This document shows, one piece after another, positions 1-7,625 of a stretch of 64,000 nt of DNA (positions are counted from its first letter, which is position 1; each line of letters starts with the position of its first letter). The stretch spans positions 4,864,501-4,928,500 of the forward strand of contig NZ_CP107942.1 in the NCBI RefSeq assembly GCF_036053395.1, written 5' to 3'. The notes under the pieces were generated by a model. The model made no database searches. It saw only the letters and a list, made by a program, of their open reading frames with translations, and was not told the origin of the DNA. The position numbers and the translations under genes are program-made. The DNA is from Actinoplanes sp. NBC_00393 (GTDB lineage: Bacteria; Actinomycetota; Actinomycetes; Mycobacteriales; Micromonosporaceae).

Positions 1-10
1 GGTCGGTCAT

Positions 11-42
11 TTAACCTCCCCGTTAATTAACGAAGAGGTTAA
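11..42. promoter_or_regulatory. 32-bp AT-rich nested palindrome, operator- or terminator-like
   Basis: The outer arms TTAACCTC (11-18) and GAGGTTAA (35-42) are perfect inverted repeats. They enclose the perfect 12-bp palindrome CGTTAATTAACG (21-32), with only the two-base spacers failing to pair. It lies just beyond the 3' end of the minus-strand gene at 61-615, so it could end that transcript or be an operator for a gene left of the window. Such AT-rich symmetry stands out in this GC-rich DNA. The role is inferred. Confidence 0.5.
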
Positions 43-60
43 GAGGTGACCGCGCCGCTG

Positions 61-615
61 TCAAACCTTGCTGGGGATCCGGCGGTGCAGCTCGGCGAGC
101 AGGACCTCCGGGCCGGGCGACATCAGGCCGACGTCGATGACGTACGCCACCTCGGCGCCACGACGCCGGATCCGCGGTGGCCCACCCTTGCCGGGCTGCA
201 CCGTCGCGTAGTCCTCGGCCACCGGCGTGACCACCAGTTCGGTGAACGGCCCCCACCCGTGCAGCGCCACCGATCCGATCCCGGACCAGGGCAGATGGAT
301 CGGCCGGCGCCCGGTCGCGGCGAAGTCGATGCCGTGCACCGAGGTGTGCAGCCAGCCGAGCCGGCGCCAGAACAGCAGCAGGACCATGGCCGCGACGACC
401 GCCGGCACGATCAGCGTGGCCTCGGCGTAGAGCACGATGTCGCCACCGCCCGGCCGGTAGCCGGCCGCCATCTTGATCAGCAGGGTGATGGCGAGCATCG
501 GCACCCAGCAGGCGGCTAGCACCCAGAGCGCCGTCACGTAGAACATGCCGCGCGCCTGGATGAAGCTCACGGTGTCGTCGGTGGGCCCGAGTACCTGGTC
601 AACGTGATCAGCCAT
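61..615 (-). CDS. Membrane protein of unknown function with PH-like cytoplasmic region
   Basis: A 184-residue protein. Two hydrophobic segments at about residues 25-47 and 62-83 look like transmembrane helices. The remaining soluble C-terminal region (about 84-184) alternates short hydrophobic and polar stretches, as in the small PH-like domains common in actinobacterial membrane proteins. It starts at an ATG, and codon use is typical of the region. It is divergent from the PAC2 gene at 725. No catalytic motif is visible and I assign no function. Confidence 0.75.
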   Translation of the reverse strand: MADHVDQVLGPTDDTVSFIQARGMFYVTALWVLAACWVPMLAITLLIKMAAGYRPGGGDIVLYAEATLIVPAVVAAMVLLLFWRRLGWLHTSVHGIDFAATGRRPIHLPWSGIGSVALHGWGPFTELVVTPVAEDYATVQPGKGGPPRIRRRGAEVAYVIDVGLMSPGPEVLLAELHRRIPSKV

Positions 616-724
616 AAGCGGATTATGCTCGGATAAATCAGGTGATTTTGGCGCGGAGCGTTAATCCGGCACGCCGAGTACGGCCGACGGGTGCGTGTCG
701 GAACCCGCACGTAGGCTGTGTGCC

Positions 725-1594
725 ATGACTGAGTTCGACGGCCTCCCGCTGCTCCGCTCCCCCGTGGCGATCGCTGCCTTCGAGGGCTGGAACGACGCTG
801 CGGATGCTTCGACCGCGGCCGTGGAACACCTCGAGCAGGTCTGGGAGGCCCGTGAGGTCACCAGCATCGACCCCGAGGACTTCTACGACTTCCAGGTCAG
901 CCGGCCCACCATCACCATGGCCGAGGGTGAGACCCGCAAGATCGAGTGGCCGACCACCCGGTTCACGGTGGCCAGCCCGCCCGGCGCCGAGCGCGACGTG
1001 GTGCTGATCCGCGGCATCGAGCCGAGCATGCGGTGGCGCACCTTCTGCGAGTCGGTGCTGGAGATCTGCCACAGCCTCGAGGTGAACCGCATCGTGCTGC
1101 TCGGCGCGCTGCTCGCCGACGTGCCCTACACCCGGCCCCTGCCGATCAGCGGCACCGCGTCGGACCGCGAGATCGCCGAGAAGTACAAGGTGGTTCCGAC
1201 CCGCTACGACGGCCCCACCGGCATCGTCGGCGTGCTCCAGGAGGCGTCGAGCCGGGCCGAGCTGGACGCGCTGTCGTTCTGGGTGCACGTGCCGCACTAC
1301 GCCAACAACCCGCCCTGCCCGAAGGCGACGCTCGCCCTGCTCAGCCGGATCGAGGACGTGCTCGACCTGCCGGTGCCGATGGCGGACCTGGCCGAGCAGG
1401 CCGACGAGTGGGAGAAGAAGGTCCGCGCCGCCGCCGAGCAGGACTCCGAGCTCGGCGAATACGTGCGGGAGCTGGAGGAACGGGTCGGCGACGCCGGCAT
1501 CCAGCCGCTGACCGGCGACGAGATCGCCAGCGAGTTCGAGAAGTACCTGCGGCGCCGGGGCGGTTCGGCGGGTCCCACCGCAGGTTCCTGGTAG
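725..1594 (+). CDS. PAC2 family protein
   Basis: A 289-residue protein of the PAC2 family (proteasome assembly chaperone-like proteins, widespread in actinobacteria). The N-terminus (MTEFDGLPLLRSPVAIAAFE followed by GWNDA) and the central GALLADVPYTRP stretch are typical. The C-terminal 60 residues are charged and helical. An in-frame GTG at 695 would add ten residues with no family support, so I chose the ATG at 725. The exact function is unknown. In many actinobacteria PAC2 genes lie near mshC; here they are about 12 kb apart. Confidence 0.85.
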   Translation: MTEFDGLPLLRSPVAIAAFEGWNDAADASTAAVEHLEQVWEAREVTSIDPEDFYDFQVSRPTITMAEGETRKIEWPTTRFTVASPPGAERDVVLIRGIEPSMRWRTFCESVLEICHSLEVNRIVLLGALLADVPYTRPLPISGTASDREIAEKYKVVPTRYDGPTGIVGVLQEASSRAELDALSFWVHVPHYANNPPCPKATLALLSRIEDVLDLPVPMADLAEQADEWEKKVRAAAEQDSELGEYVRELEERVGDAGIQPLTGDEIASEFEKYLRRRGGSAGPTAGSW

Positions 1595-1659
1595 GTCACC
1601 GCAGGCTCTGGTTACACCGTCGTGCTCCGGGTGCGGGCCGCACCCGGAGCACGACCGGC

Positions 1660-1857
1660 TCACATGGCGAGCCGGGCCTGCGCGGCGATCTGGTCGAGGA
1701 AGACGTCCCAGTCGGCGCGCGAGAATTGCAGAGCAGGCTGACCAAGGTTCTTACTGTCGCGCATGGCGATCCGGTCGTCGCCGACCGCGGCCACCTCCAC
1801 GCATGCACCTGTCGCGCAGAACGAGCTGCGCTCCCACTTCATTGTGGTGTCGTTCAT
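1660..1857 (-). CDS. DUF397 domain-containing protein
   Basis: A 65-residue protein with the DUF397 pattern: W-x-(R)SS-x-C near the start (KWERSSFC), a conserved CVEVA, an 'IAMRDSK' block and a terminal 'F-x-x-x-DWDVF' block. These proteins typically follow a helix-turn-helix gene of the DUF5753 (Scr1) type, and that is the case here: the start is 31 bases downstream of the HTH stop codon on the same strand. A GAGAGG ribosome site precedes the ATG. The pair is thought to be toxin-antitoxin-like or developmental; I do not see which applies here. Confidence 0.9.
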   Translation of the reverse strand: MNDTTMKWERSSFCATGACVEVAAVGDDRIAMRDSKNLGQPALQFSRADWDVFLDQIAAQARLAM

Positions 1858-1888
1858 TTCAGCCTCTCATGATGTATTGAAACCGCCC

Positions 1889-2824
1889 TTACGACTCGTC
1901 CGGCAGTGACTCGTCGTCCTTCACGTCGCAGGCCGCTCGGGCGATCCGCGCGCGCAGGTCATAGGCGCGCGCCAGGATCAGCGCCACGCTCGCTTCCTCA
2001 TCGAGTGACCGGCGCCAGAAGCGCTCGAACACTTCCCGGTGATATCCCACCTCGACCGGATCCTGCACCAGATCGTCGCGGGTGTAACTCTCCCGGTAGA
2101 GCACGGCGTCTCCCTCCGCCGCGCTCAGGTCCAGGACGGTGAAGGCGCCGAAGGTGCCGAGCAGCGCACCGGTGTCGCGGGGCAGCACCCGGACGTGTAC
2201 GTTGGGCCGCTTCGCCGTCTCGGCGAGGTCCTCGAACTGCTCAGCCGCCGTCTCCAGCCCGCCGACGGTGCGCCACAGCACCGACTCGTCGAGCATCAGC
2301 AGGAAGTCCGGCGCGCCGTCGCGTTCGATCACATCCCGGCGCCGGGCGAGTCGCACGTCCCGGCGGACCCGGCGCTCCTCGACCGTGAGGCTCTTGTCGA
2401 ACCAGCTGAGCGTCGCCTCGGCCAGGGCACGGGTCTGCAGGTGGCCGGGCACGAGAGTCGACTGGTACTCCCGGATGGCGGTGGCGGCCAGCTCGAACTG
2501 CACCAGTTGCAGCAGGCCGGGCGGCAGATACTCACGGTGTTCCTGCGCCGTCCAGTACCGCTCGCGGCGCGACACCCGGGCGTCCTCGGCGAGGGCGCCG
2601 ATGCGCTCCTCGTCGACGACGCCGTACTCCGTCAGCAGGGCACGCAGGTCGGTCGGGGTGATCGTCACCTCACCGAGCTCGACCCGCTGCAACTTCGAGA
2701 GCGACCAGCCCAGGGTGTCGGCCACCTCGTGCTGGCTCTTGCCGGTCTCCTCCCGGGCGGAACGCAGCGCGAGCCGCACCCGCCGCCTCGCGACGGCGGG
2801 CAGCTCGTCGGGCGCAGCCGCCAT
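1889..2824 (-). CDS. Helix-turn-helix regulator with DUF5753 domain (Scr1 type)
   Basis: A 311-residue protein. Residues 15-62 form an XRE-type HTH (QHEVADTLGWSLSKLQRVE), and residues 110-290 match the DUF5753 domain that follows this HTH in many actinobacterial regulators (PGLLQ, the 'MLDESVLWRTVGG' block and 'LYRESYTRDDLV'). A GAGAGGT ribosome site sits upstream of the ATG. It is cotranscribed with the DUF397 gene directly downstream. Family members act as antitoxin-like or developmental regulators; the target is unknown. Confidence 0.9.
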   Translation of the reverse strand: MAAAPDELPAVARRRVRLALRSAREETGKSQHEVADTLGWSLSKLQRVELGEVTITPTDLRALLTEYGVVDEERIGALAEDARVSRRERYWTAQEHREYLPPGLLQLVQFELAATAIREYQSTLVPGHLQTRALAEATLSWFDKSLTVEERRVRRDVRLARRRDVIERDGAPDFLLMLDESVLWRTVGGLETAAEQFEDLAETAKRPNVHVRVLPRDTGALLGTFGAFTVLDLSAAEGDAVLYRESYTRDDLVQDPVEVGYHREVFERFWRRSLDEEASVALILARAYDLRARIARAACDVKDDESLPDES

Positions 2825-2954
2825 GCGGACCTCTCAGAAACCGTCCAAATCCCGCAAACCGACCATGGTTGCGATGTCGCAGGTTGCCGTGTCGCCCATG
2901 GCCTGCCGCAGAATACTCTAGGGGATAATCTGGACACCCGACCGGGTGACCGGA

Positions 2955-3371
2955 TCATCTGCCACAGAACTCCAGTGATCGCACCAGACCGCGGCAGAAC
3001 TCGGCGAACTCCCGCTCGTCACGCGACGAGAAGACCTCCACCAGCTCGCCGCGGTACTCGGCGCGCACCTGCCACCACCGGCGCCTGCGCGGCCGCAGGC
3101 AGATCGCCCCGTTGACCACGAGGATCCCGATCAGCAGAGCAGCCAGCAGAATCGAGACCGGCCCCACCACCGGGACCGTCACCACCGCCGCGGCCAGCGC
3201 GGACACCCCGAGCACCTGCCGGCCCGACGCGTCCGGCTCGGGGTCGTGGCGGACGATGTGGACATCGAGCAGGTCGGCCACCGCGAAGCGATACTGAGCG
3301 GTCTGCGAGACCTCCACGACACTGTGGGTGATCACCGCACGCGGACCGCGATAGAAAACGGGCAACTCCAT
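2955..3371 (-). CDS. DUF6232-like membrane protein
   Basis: A 138-residue protein starting MELPVFYRGPRAVITHSVVE. A strong GGAGGAGG ribosome site lies before the ATG at 3371, so I prefer this start to the one 19 codons upstream. An N-terminal beta-rich segment is followed by two adjacent hydrophobic helices (about residues 58-98), and then 'RRRWWQVRAEYRGE' and a charged tail. This layout fits the DUF6232 family, small actinobacterial membrane proteins of unknown role. Transcribed away from the GntR gene. Confidence 0.75.
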   Translation of the reverse strand: MELPVFYRGPRAVITHSVVEVSQTAQYRFAVADLLDVHIVRHDPEPDASGRQVLGVSALAAAVVTVPVVGPVSILLAALLIGILVVNGAICLRPRRRRWWQVRAEYRGELVEVFSSRDEREFAEFCRGLVRSLEFCGR

Positions 3372-3606
3372 CCCCTCCTCCCGGTACTTGCGAGCCGGAG
3401 GAGGCTGGGCAAAGATGGCACTCGACAAGGGGCCCTCCTCCGCACGTCGGACGGCAGGCCCGGGGCGGCGGCCAGCGGCTACTGGTCACCGCCCCCTTTT
3501 CGTGACCTGAACGCGCCCTTAACGTGTTCTCAGTATGGCGGGCGCTGTCATCTATCCGCCAGACTCCTGACAGCCTTGTAGCTGATAGGTCCCAATTCAC
3601 TCACGA

Positions 3607-3663
3607 ACTCACGCGTGTCATTGCACGCCCGGACACGCGGCGTGAGTCATCCTAGGAACCTAG
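3607..3663. promoter_or_regulatory. Hairpin and CTAGG-AA-CCTAG palindrome upstream of the GntR gene
   Basis: ACTCACGCGTGTC (3607-3619) pairs with GACAC-GCG-GCGTGAGT (3632-3647) through a three-base bulge. Immediately downstream, CTAGG (3652-3656) and CCTAG (3659-3663) form a short perfect palindrome 20 bases before the GntR start codon. The position suits an autoregulatory operator. Binding by GntR is inferred from position and symmetry only. Confidence 0.45.
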
Positions 3664-3682
3664 TTGATGCTGGAGGGCGAGC

Positions 3683-4474
3683 ATGACGATCAACCCTGGC
3701 AACGCCGAGTTCCCGCACCGGCAGATCGCGACCCAGCTGCGCGAACGCATCCGCCGCGGCGACTGGCAGCCCGGCGAGCGCCTCCCGTCCATCCCCGCCA
3801 TGGCCGAGATGTTCGGCGTCGCCAAACAGACCGTGCAGCGCACAGTGGACCAGCTGCGGGTCGAAGGCATCCTGATCACCAAACCCGGATCCGGTACGTA
3901 CGTCCGCGGCACCCGGCGCCGCCTGAACCGCCTGGCCCGCGGCCGCTACGGCGCACACCGCGGCTACCACGCGGATCTGGCCGCCCGCTACCGGCAGCAG
4001 CTCGTCGGCGTCGGCCGGGAGCCCGCGCCGCCCGAGGTGGCCGACGCCTTCGGGGTCCGCGACGGCACGGAACTGCTGGTCCGCAGGCATGTGGTGCGCA
4101 CCGACGAGGCGACCGTCGAGGTGGGCGCGTCGTGGTTCCGGGTGACCGACGCGACCGGCACCTCGCTGGAGCGGATGGAGGCGTTCGGACGGCCGCTCTA
4201 CCAGGAGGCCGAGGAGGTGCTCGGCCGCCGGTACGCCTCGGCGACCGACACGATCAGCGCCCGGCAGCCCAGCCGCGAGGAGGCGGAGATCCTGCAGATC
4301 CGCCCGGACACGCCGGTGCTGCACCTGCTGCATGTCGCGTTCGACGAGACCCGCAAGCCGATCGAGGTGGCCCAGGCGACCTGGCCGGGGCCGATGACCA
4401 CGCTCACCGAGGAGTACCGGATCCCGGCGCCGGCCCCGGAACCCGGCCCGGAGCCGGGATTCGCCCTCGCCTGA
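3683..4474 (+). CDS. GntR family transcriptional regulator (HutC/UTRA type)
   Basis: A 263-residue protein. The N-terminal winged HTH (residues 8-75) carries the classic signature: 'PHRQIATQLRERIRRGDWQPG', 'ERLPSIPAMAEMFGVAKQTV', then 'GSGTYVRG'. The C-terminal half (about 95-245) resembles a UTRA ligand-binding fold ('ETRKPIEVAQATWPG'). The last 15 residues are Pro/Glu-rich. The ATG follows GGAGGG. The effector is unknown and no metabolic operon adjoins it. The palindrome at 3652-3663 may be its own operator. Confidence 0.9.
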   Translation: MTINPGNAEFPHRQIATQLRERIRRGDWQPGERLPSIPAMAEMFGVAKQTVQRTVDQLRVEGILITKPGSGTYVRGTRRRLNRLARGRYGAHRGYHADLAARYRQQLVGVGREPAPPEVADAFGVRDGTELLVRRHVVRTDEATVEVGASWFRVTDATGTSLERMEAFGRPLYQEAEEVLGRRYASATDTISARQPSREEAEILQIRPDTPVLHLLHVAFDETRKPIEVAQATWPGPMTTLTEEYRIPAPAPEPGPEPGFALA

Positions 4475-4661
4475 CCGCGCAGGGCCACGTCGTCGCGGCC
4501 GGGCCAGGACAGGATGTCGGCATGGAAGATCCCGTCGCCGGCCCGTTGACATGACGACGACGATCGCCGCGGACGGCAGCGCCGCGCACCTGCCACCGGA
4601 ATCGGGGCCGCCCCTACTTTGGTAGGTGCCGGGCTTCACGCGTACCCCATAGGCTCCTGTC

Positions 4662-5798
4662 ATGCTCTTCGCCCTGTTGGTGCCCGACCCCGGCAGCGCG
4701 CGGGCCGCGGCACGCGACCGCCTGGCCGATGGCATCGCGATCGTGCTCGCCATCACCTACGGATCGATCATGCTGGTGCTCGGTGACGCGACCACGCCCG
4801 GCGCGTTGCTGCCCTGGCAGGCCGACCTCGCGGTCGGGCTGGCGTGCGCGGCCGCGTTGCTGCTGCGCCGGCGGCACCCGCTGGGCGTGGCCGTCGCCGT
4901 GCTGCCCTTCGGCGCGGTGTCGATCATGGCGACCGGGGCGATCACGATGGCCCTGTTCACCGCCGCGATCCGCTTCCGGCCGCCGCTGTTGCTGCTGCTC
5001 GGCGCGGTCAACGTGGGCACCGGCGGGCTCTACTATCTGCTACATGCGCAGCCCGCCTACGACATCTGGGTGGATTTCGTGATGCGCTCGGTGGTCACCG
5101 CGGCGGCGCTCGGCTGGGGCCTGTTCATGCAGGCCTACCGGCGGCTCACCGAATCACTGCGTGCGCAGGCCGTCCGTCTGCAGGCCGAGGCCCGGCTCAC
5201 CGAGCGTGCCCGGATCGCCCGGGAGATGCACGACGTGCTCGCCCACCGGATGTCCCTGATCAGCCTGCACGCGGGCGCCTTGGAGGTGCGCGGCACGGTC
5301 TCCGCCGACGAGCTCAGCGTCGCCGCCGGCGCGATCCGGACCAGCGCGCACGAGGCCCTGGAAGAGTTACGCGCGGTAGTGGGCGTGCCCAGCGGCCGCC
5401 CGGAACCACCCCAGCCCGGCCTCGCCGACATGGCCGACCTGGTCGCCAGCGTGCGCGCGGCGGGCATGGCGATCGACTACGCGAACGCGGTGCCGCCGGA
5501 CGGTCCGCCGGTCGTGCTCGGCCGCACCGCATACCGGATCGTCCAGGAAGGCCTCACCAACGCCCGCAAGCACGGATCCGGGCCGGCCGCCTCGGTGCGC
5601 CTGGCCGGCAGCGCCGGCCGCGGTCTGCACATCACGATCATCAACCCCCTTTCCGGTACGCGCGAAGCACCCGTTTCGGACACCGGCCTCGGCCTGGTCG
5701 GCATCGGCGAACGGGTGGCCCTGGCCGGCGGCGAGGTCCACTACGGCGCTGCCCGCGGCGAGTTCCGCCTGGAAGCCTCCCTGCCGTGGCCGGCATGA
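4662..5798 (+). CDS. Sensor histidine kinase, NarL/DesK type (HisKA_3)
   Basis: A 378-residue membrane kinase. About five hydrophobic segments occupy residues 24-155 with little periplasmic sequence, a DesK-like sensor. The dimerisation helix carries the phospho-acceptor His190 (RIAREMHDVLAHR), then an N box (EGLTNARKHG) and a G box (GLGLVGIGERV). The TGA overlaps the ATG of the response regulator (ATGA at 5795-5798), so the two are translationally coupled. The signal sensed is not evident. Confidence 0.92.
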   Translation: MLFALLVPDPGSARAAARDRLADGIAIVLAITYGSIMLVLGDATTPGALLPWQADLAVGLACAAALLLRRRHPLGVAVAVLPFGAVSIMATGAITMALFTAAIRFRPPLLLLLGAVNVGTGGLYYLLHAQPAYDIWVDFVMRSVVTAAALGWGLFMQAYRRLTESLRAQAVRLQAEARLTERARIAREMHDVLAHRMSLISLHAGALEVRGTVSADELSVAAGAIRTSAHEALEELRAVVGVPSGRPEPPQPGLADMADLVASVRAAGMAIDYANAVPPDGPPVVLGRTAYRIVQEGLTNARKHGSGPAASVRLAGSAGRGLHITIINPLSGTREAPVSDTGLGLVGIGERVALAGGEVHYGAARGEFRLEASLPWPA

Positions 5799-6733
5799 AC
5801 GGCCCCACGCCGACCTCTGCCGCCGGCTCGCCAGGCGCTGCCTCCCCCGCCGACGCTGAACTTTCCACTTCCGCCTTCCCCGGCGCCGGCCTTGCGCCCG
5901 CGAGGGCTGGCATTCCTGGCGCGGATGCTGCCGGCGCGAACGCTGCGGGCGCAAACCCTGCGGGCGCAGACGCTGCGGGCGCAAACCCTGCGGGCGCAGA
6001 CGCTGTGAGCGCAGACGCTGTGAGCGCAGACGCTGTGAGCGCAGACGCTGCGGGCGCAGACGCTGACGGTGCCGGCTCCGGTGGGCGGCCGATTCGGCTG
6101 GCGATCGTGGACGATGACGCGCTGGTGCGGGCCGGGCTGCGGATCCTGGTCGGCGGGTCGCCGGACATCGAGGTGGTGGCCGAGGCCGGTGACGGCGAGC
6201 AGGCCGTCACGGTGGCCGGCGCGCACTGGCCGGACGTGATGCTGATGGACATCCGGATGCCCGGCGTGGACGGCCTGATCGCCACCCGCCGCATCCGCTC
6301 CCGGCCGGGCGCGCCGCAGGTGATCGTGCTGACCACGTTCGACGCGGACGAGTACGTGCTGGAGGCCCTGCGCGGCGGCGCCAGCGGTTTCCTGCTCAAG
6401 GACACCCCGCCACGGGAGATTCTGGCCGCTGTCCGCACCGTGGCCGCCGGAGCGTCGAGCCTCTCCCCCACGGTGATCCGCCGCCTGATCGACCACGTCG
6501 CCGACCCGGAGGCCGGCACCCGCCGGGCCCGCGCCCGCAGCCGGCTGGCCACCCTGACCGACCGCGAGCGCGAGGTCGCGATCCTGGTCGGCCAGGGCCA
6601 ATCGAACGCTGAGATCGGCGCCGGCCTGCGCATGAGCCTGCCGACCGTGAAGGGCCACGTCTCCCGGCTGCTGACCAAGCTCGATCTGAACAACCGGGTG
6701 CAGATCGCCCTACTGGTCCACGACGCCGAATGA
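5795..6733 (+). CDS. NarL-family response regulator with long repetitive N-terminal extension
   Basis: From the coupled ATG the protein has 312 residues. The receiver domain begins only at about residue 100 (IRLAIVDDDALVRAG; phospho-acceptor Asp152 in LMDIRMPG; KDTPP), followed by a LuxR-type HTH at about 245-305 (LTDREREVAILVGQGQSNAE). Normal family members start at the receiver. The extra ~98 residues are Ala/Gly/Asp/Ser-rich and built from short repeats such as AGANPAGAD and AVSAD. In-frame GTG codons within the repeats could serve as later starts, so the true N-terminus is uncertain. Partner of the kinase at 4662. Confidence 0.85.
   Translation: MNGPTPTSAAGSPGAASPADAELSTSAFPGAGLAPARAGIPGADAAGANAAGANPAGADAAGANPAGADAVSADAVSADAVSADAAGADADGAGSGGRPIRLAIVDDDALVRAGLRILVGGSPDIEVVAEAGDGEQAVTVAGAHWPDVMLMDIRMPGVDGLIATRRIRSRPGAPQVIVLTTFDADEYVLEALRGGASGFLLKDTPPREILAAVRTVAAGASSLSPTVIRRLIDHVADPEAGTRRARARSRLATLTDREREVAILVGQGQSNAEIGAGLRMSLPTVKGHVSRLLTKLDLNNRVQIALLVHDAE
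5930..6065 (+). repeat. In-frame 15/30-bp tandem repeats in response-regulator 5' region
   Basis: Units of 15 bases (GCTGTGAGCGCAGAC three times; GCGGGCGCAAACCCT-like units before them) encode five-residue repeats (AVSAD, AAGAD/AAGAN). The unit length is a multiple of three, so copy-number changes keep the reading frame. The array lies between the coupled start codon and the receiver domain. Confidence 0.8.
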
Positions 6734-6736
6734 AGG

Positions 6737-7240
6737 TCAGCCGAACGGGAAGACCGACGGGAACTTGAAATCGATCTTCGGCGGCCTGATGTTCGGCGCC
6801 GGCTGCGTCTCGATCTCGCGAATGATGTTCAGCAGCACCTGCGGGATGCCCGGGGCGTCCTCGAGCGCGACGACCTTCTTGGTCCGGCCGTTCACATACC
6901 GCACCTCGATCTCGTAGAGGAAGCGGTCGCAGCAGGTGTTCTTCGGAACGTACCGCGGTCGCAGGGCCAGGAAGGACGGCGTCGAGGCCAGTCGGAGCGC
7001 GCGCGCACCGGGGCTGTTGCCCTTGCCGGAGAAGCTGTACGCGAACCGGTTGTTGTGTGGACCCCCGGTCCGGACGAACGAGATGTGCTCCGCGCGAACC
7101 GCCGCCCCGGTTTGCGCGGAGCTGCCCGTCGGCTGGGTGGGTTCGACCGCTGCGGCGGGCGGCGCGCTGCCGGCCATCATGGTGACACTCACCAGCAGGC
7201 CGACAGCGGACGCCCGGCGGGCGTAGATTTTACGGCTCAT
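6737..7240 (-). CDS. Secreted protein with emfourin-like domain
   Basis: A 167-residue protein with a Sec signal peptide (positive n-region, hydrophobic core at 11-25, cleavage near PAAAVEP). The mature part has 'HISFVRTGG...', then 'DRFLYEIEVRYVNGRTKKVVALED' and 'P..LLNIIREIE'. This order recalls emfourin, the small inhibitor of protealysin-like metalloproteases. The stop is three bases from the stop of the convergent response regulator. Emfourin-like folding is inferred from pattern only; a protease target in this window is not obvious. Confidence 0.7.
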   Translation of the reverse strand: MSRKIYARRASAVGLLVSVTMMAGSAPPAAAVEPTQPTGSSAQTGAAVRAEHISFVRTGGPHNNRFAYSFSGKGNSPGARALRLASTPSFLALRPRYVPKNTCCDRFLYEIEVRYVNGRTKKVVALEDAPGIPQVLLNIIREIETQPAPNIRPPKIDFKFPSVFPFG

Positions 7241-7259
7241 CCGCCTACGATATCGGTCA

Positions 7260-7280
7260 TTAACCGCATATTCCGGTTAA
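7260..7280. promoter_or_regulatory. Inverted repeat TTAACCG-N7-CGGTTAA upstream of the secreted protein gene
   Basis: Perfect 7-base arms with a 7-base AT-rich spacer sit 20 bases upstream of the start codon of the emfourin-like gene on the minus strand. It is a plausible operator or part of its promoter. The arm sequence resembles the TTAACC arms of the palindrome at 11-42, hinting at a shared regulator. Confidence 0.35.
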
Positions 7281-7308
7281 CACGGTCGGTCCGCCGGTGA
7301 AGGCCGGG

Positions 7309-7575
7309 GCGGGCCGGGGTTGGCCCGGGCCGGGGGTTGGGCCGGGCCGGGCCGGGTTGGGCCGGGGTTGGCCCGGGCCGGGGGTTGGGCCGGGCCGGGC
7401 CGGGTTGGGCCGGGTTGGGCCGGGCCGGGTCGGGTTGGGCCGGGCCGGGCCGGGCCGGGCCGGGTCGGGTTGGGTTGGGCCGGGTCGGGTTGGGTTGGGC
7501 CGGGTTGGGTTGGGCCGGGTTGGGTTGGGCCGGGTTGGGTTGGGCCGGGTTGGGTTGGGGTGGGGCTGGGCATCG
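7309..7575. repeat. G-rich minisatellite (GGGCCGGGTTGGG type) in intergenic DNA
   Basis: About 265 bases composed almost only of GGG/GGGCC/GGTT runs on the plus strand. Two copies of a unit of about 48 bp (around 7316-7411) are followed by several copies of a 15-bp unit GGGTTGGGTTGGGCC. The long open frames on both strands are Gly/Trp- or Pro/Arg/Asn-only artefacts with no start signals. The dense GGG tracts could form G-quadruplexes in the plus strand. It sits between two minus-strand genes and could affect the transcript leaving 7626. Confidence 0.85.
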
Positions 7576-7625
7576 GCCCAACCGCCCGCCGACACCGGTG
7601 CCGGGCGGGCGGGTGGGGCAGCGGT

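Noticed and set aside
695..724. Upstream GTG start for the PAC2 gene
   Set aside because: Adds ten residues without family support; the ATG at 725 begins the conserved N-terminus.
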